From contig MWCA01000035.1 of the NCBI GenBank assembly GCA_002069785.1, positions 1-51,899 of the forward strand: a stretch of DNA of 51,899 nucleotides. The letters are read 5' to 3'. Positions 46,050 to 51,899 of the stretch are shown here, piece by piece. Source of the DNA: Lentisphaerae bacterium ADurb.Bin242 (GTDB lineage Bacteria > Verrucomicrobiota > Lentisphaeria > Victivallales > UBA1829). Under the pieces are notes generated by a model. The model was not told the DNA's origin and made no database searches. It saw only the letters and a program-made list of their open reading frames with translations. A program made the position numbers and the translations under genes. The stretch's first letter is position 1, and every line of letters starts with the position of its first letter.

Positions 46050-46489
46050 AAAATTCTCAACAGTTTTTCTTTCGTTTCCGGCGAAGCAATCCGGTAATAT
46101 CCCGGAATAAAAAACAACCCTCCCAGGAAAGCGTGGTTCCGGAAAAAATACAGGGAATGATCTGAGCGACTGTAGAACAGCGTCCAGGGCTCTTTGTCGG
46201 TACGCGTGTTCTCCGCAAATGGAAGGGACACGTCTTTCCCGGAAGAAACCGGATTGGCTGCAACAGGACGGCAAACATAGGATATTCTGTCGGGATTGAC
46301 CTTTTCCGGCATATAATATTCCAATCTTACGGAGATGGAAACGGGGGTATCATTGATCTCATGGATTCGGAGAATTCGTGTCCGATGGACTTCATGCCGG
46401 ATCGAAATGATCCAGAGACAAAATACGATACAGAAAAGGGCAAACGATCCCCCGAAAATTATTCTTCGCCTGAACCTTGATTTTATCAT
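46040..46489 (-). CDS. Small membrane-anchored protein, unknown function, first gene of the AT-rich trio
   Basis: The ATG at 46489 has GGAAAG eight bases upstream and yields 149 residues; an ATG at 46537 is in frame but poorly placed. The N-terminus has a positive patch (MIKSRFRRR) and one membrane helix (IIFGGSFALFCIVFCLWII), followed by an apparently exported domain with RLEYYMPEKVNPDRISYVC and a C-terminal RIASPETKEKLLRIL. No known family. The following gene is a diverged paralogue that overlaps it by 10 bases. Part of this gene (46277-46360) is copied in the relic at 45071-45154. Confidence 0.7.
   Translation of the reverse strand: MIKSRFRRRIIFGGSFALFCIVFCLWIISIRHEVHRTRILRIHEINDTPVSISVRLEYYMPEKVNPDRISYVCRPVAANPVSSGKDVSLPFAENTRTDKEPWTLFYSRSDHSLYFFRNHAFLGGLFFIPGYYRIASPETKEKLLRILCD
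46277..46360. repeat. Direct repeat block 2, intact-gene copy
   Basis: Lies inside the gene at 46040-46489 and matches 45071-45154 with two mismatches. Confidence 0.9.
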
Positions 46490-46550
46490 AAAAACATCTT
46501 TCCGGAAATAAAGAAAGGAAACGAAACAATCATTCATTCTGTTTCTTGTT

Positions 46551-46579
46551 AATGTATTTCATTCGATAGTAAAAATCAA
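46551..46579 (-). promoter_or_regulatory. Possible promoter of the AT-rich small-gene trio (minus strand)
   Basis: On the minus strand TTGATT (46574-46579) and TACATT (46551-46556) have a 17-base spacer and lie about 62 bases before the ATG at 46489. Confidence 0.4.
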
Positions 46580-46711
46580 ACTATTTCTTTGGAATAAAAA
46601 ACGAGTGGAACATATGTCCAGAATATCCCCGCTTCTTCTGGATTTTGTGCCTGAAGCAGAATAAAAAGAACCATTTTTCAGAATGCGGAAATGATGACCA
46701 TTTTCCGGGGA

Positions 46712-47611
46712 TCAGCCGAGGGAGACGCAGAGGAGCCCGGTCAGGATCAGGAACATGCCCAGCACTTTCGGAACGGTTCCCTTTTCCTTGAGGATCAGCA
46801 TCCCGGCGAAGAACCCGACCGGCAGACTCATCTGCCGGAACGCCTGAATGTAGCTGACGTTGGTGACGTATCCCATGGCGAACAGGACCAGCGCATAAGC
46901 GGTCGAGCTGCACCCGCCCGCCATGACCGGATACAGGGTCCGGCAGAACATTTTTTTGAGAAGCGCCCGTTCCGTCCGGTTCCCGGCCACTACGATCAGT
47001 TCCCCGAGAGTGAGCCCGAACTCGATCAGGAAGAGATATCCGAGCGTGTCCAGGATGCTGATCCGGCCGGCGGCTTCACGGATCAGCTTGATGGCGCTGC
47101 TGTCGAAAATGGTGTACAGGGTGGTGCCGACCGCCCCCAGCAGAATGAAGCCGATTGCCGAACTGATGTAGTGTTTCGGAGAAAAGTCCGAGAACTTTTT
47201 GAGAGGCATCAGGAAACAACCGGCCGTGATGAGGACCATTCCGAAAAGAGCGATTATGCCGGGCACTTTCCCGAGTCCGAAAAGGATCGTCACGGCGGCG
47301 ATCATCAGCACCGGAAGCGCCCGCACCACCGGATAGACCAGGGAAATGTCGTTCCAGCGGTAGGCCCGCGCCAGCCCGAGGACGTACAGCACTTCCCCGA
47401 CAATGCTGGAAAGGAGGAAGACATGAAACTTCCACGGGAGTTCCATCAGGCGGATGTCGGACAGGAGGAAGAACGGAAACCAGATCGCGGAGGCGGTCGC
47501 CGACATCAGGACATAGAACGCCATCGAGGGTTTCGTGCTCTTGGAAATCATGTTCCATGCGACATGGAGGAACACGGAAAAAAAGATCAATACAAATGCG
47601 AAAAACGACAT
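46712..47611 (-). CDS. EamA/DMT-superfamily transporter
   Basis: The ATG at 47611 (AGGAAGG upstream) yields 299 residues with about ten hydrophobic helices, the size and shape of drug/metabolite-type EamA transporters. The two repeated halves can be seen: the first ends near VPGIIALFGMVLITAGCFLM, and the second near KEKGTVPKVLGMFLILTGLLCVSLG, both with the typical end-of-repeat pattern. MILK-type residues (MLILKEKGTV) before the last helix are characteristic. Substrate unknown. It starts two bases after the stop of the PHP gene, so the two form an operon; the pair may import or export a compound on which the PHP enzyme acts. Confidence 0.9.
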   Translation of the reverse strand: MSFFAFVLIFFSVFLHVAWNMISKSTKPSMAFYVLMSATASAIWFPFFLLSDIRLMELPWKFHVFLLSSIVGEVLYVLGLARAYRWNDISLVYPVVRALPVLMIAAVTILFGLGKVPGIIALFGMVLITAGCFLMPLKKFSDFSPKHYISSAIGFILLGAVGTTLYTIFDSSAIKLIREAAGRISILDTLGYLFLIEFGLTLGELIVVAGNRTERALLKKMFCRTLYPVMAGGCSSTAYALVLFAMGYVTNVSYIQAFRQMSLPVGFFAGMLILKEKGTVPKVLGMFLILTGLLCVSLG

Positions 47612-47612
47612 C

Positions 47613-48968
47613 TTACCCCTTCCTGAAACTTTCCTCACGGAAGGCGGCGGTCCTGCCGTTGAGCGCCTTCAACGCGGGTTCCGCCTGAAGATCGCCCGCA
47701 AGATGCGCGAGCATCAGCGCTCCTTCGGGTTCGCAGAGATGTTTCTGGATCGGAAAATATTCGCGCAGCAGGAAGTCCGCGTATTTGACCATCCGGAAAT
47801 CCCCGTAAAGATTCGGGCGTTCGCCGCCGTAGCGGCAGACGGCCACCGAACGGAAGTTCCGGACCGCCTCCGCGATGGAAGGCACACTGTTTCCGGCGGA
47901 AAACACGATCGTGAAATGCCAGTCGAAAAGATCCCGGTCCGAACTGTCCGTGAAGGTTTTGTCCTTGCCTTCCTCGAAGTGGCTGGTGCCATGCGAGTCG
48001 CTCAGTCCGACCACGGGAAAACGGTTTCCACGGGAAAGCTCTTCCGCCCAGCGCGCCACCTGGTAGGTGTTGGAGCGGGACTGGTGCCTGTAGAACCCGC
48101 CGATCAGTTCGAAGGCGTCGAACTTGCGGCGGCGGAAGACGGCCGAGGTCAGGGCTTCGCAGATGACGTTCTGGGTCGCATACCAGTAGGGATGGCAGAA
48201 GACGGCAAGTCCGCCGTTCTCGCGAATGCGGTCGAAAACCCATTCCGAGGCGGCCACCGGGAAGGAATTCAGCCCGGATTCCGCCGCCGGCAGAGTGTCC
48301 TGGATCGCCTTGACTTCGCGGCGGTATTTTTCCTCGTCGGCGCGATACAGGTCGTTGATGCTCCGGGATGCTCCGAAGTTGATGATGTGGACCGGGTTGT
48401 CGGGAGAATGAACCTCCTCGCCCGGATAGAGGTGAAAGTCGAGGTCGAATCTCTTCCAGAAATCGATTGCTTCCAGCGAGGGTTCATATTTCCGGTGATC
48501 GGTGACGGCGATGAAATCGAACCCGTGCTGGCGGTAGTGGGCGGCGACGTATGCCGGACATTCCCTGCCGTCCGAGCGCGTGGTGTGAATGTGGAAGTCC
48601 CCCTTGAACGGACGGAGCGCATACAGGTCTTCCTTCAGCGAATAGATGCGGAATTCCCGCGTGGTTTTGACGGCCGGATTTTTTTCGTCGGTGATTTCCG
48701 CGGTGATGATCTGTTCCTGTTCCCCGGCGAAACAGCCGTTTACAACCAGCACGCCGTCTTCAAGACGCCATTGGAGAGGCTGCCGGGTGCTTTCGTTCCA
48801 ACCGTAGTTCCGGTGGGAACCGTCGGGATAGTATCCGTCCACGGGAACGTTGTAGACATTCAGCCGTTCGGGGTTTGGAAATGCGGCATGTTCGAAACGG
48901 GGACGAATCCGGATTTCGGAAGACCGGTCCGCCGGAACCATTCTCGGAAAAACATCGTAATAATTCAT
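47613..48968 (-). CDS. PHP-domain phosphoesterase with N-terminal beta-domain
   Basis: 451 residues. An N-terminal beta-rich part of about 120 residues precedes a PHP domain with metal-binding motifs GDFHIHTTRSDG (His126, His128, Asp133), AVTDHRKYE (Asp157, His158), PGEEVHS (Glu185, His187), VFCHPYW, and GLSDSHGTSH. The family hydrolyses phosphoesters using two or three metal ions. No signal peptide is present. It has its own promoter-like sequence (49021-49048), is divergent from the TrmB-type regulator gene and overlaps in operon with an EamA transporter. The substrate is not known; a sugar or nucleotide phosphate is possible. Confidence 0.9.
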   Translation of the reverse strand: MNYYDVFPRMVPADRSSEIRIRPRFEHAAFPNPERLNVYNVPVDGYYPDGSHRNYGWNESTRQPLQWRLEDGVLVVNGCFAGEQEQIITAEITDEKNPAVKTTREFRIYSLKEDLYALRPFKGDFHIHTTRSDGRECPAYVAAHYRQHGFDFIAVTDHRKYEPSLEAIDFWKRFDLDFHLYPGEEVHSPDNPVHIINFGASRSINDLYRADEEKYRREVKAIQDTLPAAESGLNSFPVAASEWVFDRIRENGGLAVFCHPYWYATQNVICEALTSAVFRRRKFDAFELIGGFYRHQSRSNTYQVARWAEELSRGNRFPVVGLSDSHGTSHFEEGKDKTFTDSSDRDLFDWHFTIVFSAGNSVPSIAEAVRNFRSVAVCRYGGERPNLYGDFRMVKYADFLLREYFPIQKHLCEPEGALMLAHLAGDLQAEPALKALNGRTAAFREESFRKG

Positions 48969-49020
48969 TCTTTTGCGCCTTTTTTCGGGTGATGTCGCTG
49001 AAAAATTACAAACAAACTAT

Positions 49021-49048
49021 ATTATATCCATCCAAAGGATTATTTCAA
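49021..49048 (-). promoter_or_regulatory. Probable sigma70-type promoter of the PHP operon (minus strand)
   Basis: On the minus strand TTGAAA (49043-49048) and TATAAT (49021-49026) with a 16-base spacer, about 52 bases before the ATG at 48968. Confidence 0.65.
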
Positions 49049-49209
49049 CTGAAAAATATGCAAATAAAAGATGTCGCTTTTTTACGACATTTTAGAGGGG
49101 TCTCTGTTTTCCGTGCAAAATGCGCCGTTTTGGAAGCATATTCCGCCGGAAAGGATGAAACATGGAACACCGCTCCGGGAAAATCATGGAATTTTCAAGC
49201 TCGTCCCGC

Positions 49210-49239
49210 TTGCATTGGGAGGGAGTCGTCCTGTATATT
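49210..49239 (+). promoter_or_regulatory. Possible promoter of the TrmB-type regulator
   Basis: TTGCAT (49210-49215) and TATATT (49234-49239) with an 18-base spacer, about 56 bases before the ATG at 49296. Confidence 0.4.
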
Positions 49240-49295
49240 AAGACCGTTTACAACCAAACAGAGCGGATTCCGTTTCGTTTGGAGAGAGGCTGAAA

Positions 49296-50093
49296 ATGAA
49301 TCTGATTGAAGAACTGTCGAATCTCGATCTGACCGGACGGCAGGCCAGAGTCTATCTGGCGCTGCTTCAACTGGGGTCGGCCTCGGCGATCGAGCTGGCC
49401 AAAAACACCGGATTCAAGCATCCGACCGTTTACGACGTGCTCGATTCCCTCAAGGCAAGGGGACTGGTTTCGGAAAGCTTCCTCGGAAAGAAAAAACGTT
49501 TCACGGCGGAGAATCCGGACAATTTTCTGGAACTGGAAGCGCGCCGCCAGCGCACGCTCGGCTCCATCCTGCCCGGCTTGCGGGAACTGTATCTCGGCGG
49601 CGTACAGCGTCCGCGCATCCGTTTCTATCAGGGGGCGGAGGGAATCAAGGCGGTCAACGAGGAGCTCCTCAATGTCAAGGCCAAGGAGTATTTTTACTTC
49701 GGGTCCGTCCAGGAGATGTTCAAGACCAACGGGGAACGTTATCTCCGCGACTATTTCAAGCGGCGCATCGAACGGGGGATCTGGTCCAACGCCATCCGCA
49801 ATCCCTCGCGCGAACGCGACGAGGATTACATGCAGCCCGGAGAGCACAACCTCCGCCGGGTCCGCTACCTTCCGACGCCCATCAGCGAGGATGTCGCCGG
49901 ACTGTATCTCTACGATGAGAAAATCGCGATCCATTCCGCGCTCAAGGAGAACTATGCCATCACCATCGAAAGCCGCGAACTCTTCGTGCTCCTCAAAACC
50001 ATCTGGCAATGCCTCTGGAACGTGGCCGTCGAGCCCGGAGCCCTTCCGAAGCCCGGCGGAGATTTTCCAGGGAAGGAGCGGGCGGAAACTTGA
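49296..50093 (+). CDS. TrmB-family transcriptional regulator
   Basis: 265 residues with AGAGAGG before the ATG. The N-terminal winged helix reads LTGRQARVYLALLQLGSASAIELAKNTG (12-39) and HPTVYDVLDSLKARGLV, the pattern of TrmB proteins (sugar-specific regulators first known in archaea). A helical linker (LELEARRQRTLGSILPGLREL) leads to a C-terminal regulatory domain (IRFYQGAEGIKAVNEELL; EYFYFGSVQEMFK; VAGLYLYDEKIAIHSALKENYAITIES), the standard TrmB effector region. It is divergent from the PHP/EamA operon and probably regulates it. The following nnr gene starts 56 bases after its stop. Confidence 0.93.
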   Translation: MNLIEELSNLDLTGRQARVYLALLQLGSASAIELAKNTGFKHPTVYDVLDSLKARGLVSESFLGKKKRFTAENPDNFLELEARRQRTLGSILPGLRELYLGGVQRPRIRFYQGAEGIKAVNEELLNVKAKEYFYFGSVQEMFKTNGERYLRDYFKRRIERGIWSNAIRNPSRERDEDYMQPGEHNLRRVRYLPTPISEDVAGLYLYDEKIAIHSALKENYAITIESRELFVLLKTIWQCLWNVAVEPGALPKPGGDFPGKERAET

Positions 50094-50149
50094 CTTTCGG
50101 GTTCAGGCGGGTTACAGTATCCCAAACTGAAAAAGGATATTTTTCCATC

Positions 50150-51700
50150 ATGAAAGCTGTCAGCGGAACCCAGATGCGTTTTCTGGATCAGCGCACGATC
50201 CGGGAAGGAGGCATTCCGGGCGAACGTCTCATGCGGGTGGCGGGCGCGCTTGCCGCCGGCGCGGTGATGGAATACCGCGCGGCTCTCCTCAAGTCCGACA
50301 TCCCGGCGGGAAACGTTCTGATCCTGGCCGGGAAAGGCAACAACGCCGGGGATGCGTTCGTGGTCGCCTCCATGCTTGCCAATACCGACTGCCAGATTTT
50401 TCTTCATTGCGCCGTTCCCGAATCGGAGCTTTCCGGCGACGCCCTGACCATGTTCAAAGCCCTGCCGGATAAAATCAAGCCGCGCATCTCCTACAGCCTG
50501 ACCGAAGATGATCTCCATCTGCCGTACGGCCTGATTGTCGACGGTCTGCTGGGGACCGGATTCCAGGGCGAATTGCACGAGCCGATCCGCTCGTGGTGCC
50601 GCCGGGTCAACGGTTCGGGGCATCCGGTGGTTTCGCTGGACATCCCTTCCGGGCTGAACGCCGATACCGGCGAAGCCGATCCGGACGCCGTTGTTGCGGA
50701 TATCACGTTCACCATGGGACAGCCCAAGACCGGGATGCTCACTCCGGCCGGAGCGCGTCACTGCGGACGTCTCCGCGTGCTGGACATCGGCATTCCCCGG
50801 AAATATGTGGACGAACTGAAGGATACGGTCGAATGCACCACGGAGGCGGATGTGAAAGCGTGGCTCCGGCGCGAACCGTTCGACATTCATAAGAACACCC
50901 GCGGACATCTTCTCGTGATCGGCGGGTGTTCCCAGTATTCCGGCGCCGCGCTGCTGGCCGGAGAGGCCGCTTTGCGGACCGGAGCCGGACTGGTCACCTG
51001 TGCGCTTCCGGCCTCCGCGCCGGTGTATTCGAGTCCGCCGAAAGCGTTGATGGTCCGTCGTGTCCCGGATTCCGGGAGCGGTTTTTTCACACGGGAATCC
51101 TGCGAAACGCTCCATTCCCTGCTGGCGAAATCTTCCGCCGTGGTGCTGGGGCCGGGCATGGGAACGGAGGAGAGCTCGCTTCCGGTGCTATCGCTGGTGC
51201 TTGGAACGGAGCTTCCGGTCCTGGTGGACGCCGACGGCCTCAATCTTCTGGCGGCGCATCCGGAATGGACGGACGGCATTCGCGCGCGGGTGGTCCTGAC
51301 GCCGCATCCGGGCGAAATGAAGCGTCTGGCCGGGACTTTTTCAATCGACGGGACGCTTTCCCGGATGGAACAGGCCCGGGCGCTGGCCCGGAAGCTGAAC
51401 GCGGTCGTCGTTCTCAAGGGAAACCGCACCGTGGTTGCCGATCCCGGCGGAGACGCCGCGGTAAACCTCAGCGGATGCCCCGCTCTGGCCACGGCCGGAA
51501 CCGGCGATCTGCTGTCCGGCATGGCCGGAGCGATGCTTGCCGACGGCAGTCTTTCCTTGTATGAGGCGGCCCGGTGCGCTGTATTTCTTCACGGATGGAT
51601 GGCGGAAATCGCTTCGCCCGCCGGTTCGCGCGGGTGGATCGCCGACGATTTTCCCGCTTATATTGGAACCGCTATACGAAAGGTGACGGTGAACGGATGA
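50150..51700 (+). CDS. nnr: Bifunctional NAD(P)H-hydrate epimerase/dehydratase (NAD(P)HX repair)
   Basis: The ATG at 50150 gives 516 residues, normal for the fused bacterial enzyme; the frame is open upstream to 50009 but without conserved residues. The N-terminal half (to about 215) is the epimerase: LAGKGNNAGDAFVVA and VDGLLGTGFQGEL, plus SLDIPSGLNADTGE. The C-terminal half is the ADP/ATP-dependent dehydratase: LVIGGCSQYSGAALLAGEAAL, VLGPGMGTE, LTPHPGEMKRL, LKGNRTVVADP and TAGTGDLLSGMAGAML. The enzyme repairs damaged hydrated NADH and NADPH in the cytoplasm. GNNAGDAF replaces the usual GNNGGDG, a small deviation. It overlaps the next gene by four bases (ATGA). Confidence 0.95.
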   Translation: MKAVSGTQMRFLDQRTIREGGIPGERLMRVAGALAAGAVMEYRAALLKSDIPAGNVLILAGKGNNAGDAFVVASMLANTDCQIFLHCAVPESELSGDALTMFKALPDKIKPRISYSLTEDDLHLPYGLIVDGLLGTGFQGELHEPIRSWCRRVNGSGHPVVSLDIPSGLNADTGEADPDAVVADITFTMGQPKTGMLTPAGARHCGRLRVLDIGIPRKYVDELKDTVECTTEADVKAWLRREPFDIHKNTRGHLLVIGGCSQYSGAALLAGEAALRTGAGLVTCALPASAPVYSSPPKALMVRRVPDSGSGFFTRESCETLHSLLAKSSAVVLGPGMGTEESSLPVLSLVLGTELPVLVDADGLNLLAAHPEWTDGIRARVVLTPHPGEMKRLAGTFSIDGTLSRMEQARALARKLNAVVVLKGNRTVVADPGGDAAVNLSGCPALATAGTGDLLSGMAGAMLADGSLSLYEAARCAVFLHGWMAEIASPAGSRGWIADDFPAYIGTAIRKVTVNG

Positions 51701-51899
51701 AGGATGATTCCCTGGTGAGAAACCGTGTCGCGGCGTTTTTGATTCTGCTGGCGGCGCTCCTGGTGGCGGGCGGCGGATTCCTGGCATTTTTCCGGGATTA
51801 TTCTCCGCTTCTGGCGGAAAAACAGCCGGAACTTCTTCCTCCCTCCCGTGAAAACGTCGAAAACTGGCAGAAAGCGGTTCTGGCCACGAAAGGAATAGT
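51697..51899 (+). CDS. Membrane-anchored protein, 3'-truncated by window edge
   Basis: An ATG overlaps the nnr stop (ATGA) and the frame stays open to the end of the window, so 67 residues are visible. It begins MKDDSLVRNRVAAFLILLA, a positive start and one membrane helix of about 20 residues (AAFLILLAALLVAGGGFLAF), followed by a polar part (LLAEKQPELLPPSREN). The family cannot be named from this fragment. The tight coupling to nnr suggests cotranscription only. Confidence 0.7.
   Translation, partial: MKDDSLVRNRVAAFLILLAALLVAGGGFLAFFRDYSPLLAEKQPELLPPSRENVENWQKAVLATKGI

Larger units (their letters stand above)
48969..49295. other. Divergent control region between PHP operon and TrmB-type gene
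   Basis: 327 bases without a gene. It holds a good minus-strand promoter (49021-49048), a weaker plus-strand promoter (49210-49239) and two similar words, TTACAAACAAAC at 49006-49017 and TTTACAACCAAAC at 49247-49259, each near a transcription start. I see nothing else in it. Confidence 0.5.

Noticed and set aside
46640..46711. Hairpin CGGAAAATGGTCATCATTTCCG on the minus strand behind the transporter gene as terminator
   Set aside because: Stem has a bulge and the T-rich stretch is some distance away; too weak to annotate.
1..51899. CRISPR arrays, tRNA, rRNA, IS elements, prophage genes
   Set aside because: No regularly spaced repeats, no cloverleaf or rRNA-like segments, and no transposase or phage proteins were recognised by reading; a dedicated tRNA and IS search could still find a short element.

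Overview
The window looks like a chromosomal segment of a Lentisphaerota (Victivallis-like) bacterium of the PVC group. This is inferred, not tested. The grounds are four genes with a type IV pilin-like FTLIELL leader and H-x(8-10)-DG-type C-termini, each embedded in a glycan-degradation operon behind a LacI- or GntR-type regulator. Large secreted CBM9-like/TIM-barrel proteins, a DUF4838-type protein, a URO-D-like protein beside an AraC regulator and a moderately GC-rich base composition fit the same picture. No rRNA, tRNA, CRISPR array, IS element or phage gene was recognised.

Layout. 1-5102 (+): 3' part of a cyclic beta-1,2-glucan synthase-like gene. 5147-7691 (-): two-subunit 2-oxoacid:ferredoxin oxidoreductase. 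7931-8134 (-): a doubtful small lipoprotein. 8347-10429: divergent AraC regulator and URO-D-like protein. Four consecutive glycan cassettes follow. Cassette 1 (17401 to 10464, -): GntR-type regulator fused to a sugar-binding-protein domain, acetylxylan-esterase-like enzyme, pseudopilin, 1107-aa CBM9-like/TIM-barrel protein. Cassette 2 (17641-27402, +): LacI, pseudopilin, DUF4838-type protein, MBL-fold hydrolase, GH42, GHL6-like hydrolase. Cassette 3 (27617-34066, +): LacI, pseudopilin, a second pilin-like protein without the leader, a 939-aa exported protein and a lipoprotein. Cassette 4 (44753 to 34105, -): LacI, pseudopilin, two tandem paralogous ~960-aa exported TIM-barrel proteins, GH36 alpha-galactosidase, and a zinc phospholipase C/P1-nuclease-like protein with a C-terminal NPCBM.

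Beyond these, 44880-46640 is an AT-rich patch with two small related membrane-anchored proteins, a four-helix membrane protein and a rearranged relic copy of the first two. The end holds a PHP-family phosphoesterase with an EamA-type transporter (-), a divergent TrmB-type regulator (+), the bifunctional NAD(P)HX repair enzyme Nnr, and the start of a membrane protein cut by the window edge.

How the parts work together (inference): each cassette is probably autoregulated by its first gene and induced by a particular oligosaccharide. LacI genes have consensus-like promoters, two of them with perfect palindromes in or just behind the promoter. The enzymes are mostly exported. The recurring regulator/pseudopilin/exported-enzyme unit resembles in logic, not in parts, the SusCD-centred loci of Bacteroidota, and is the most interesting system in the window.
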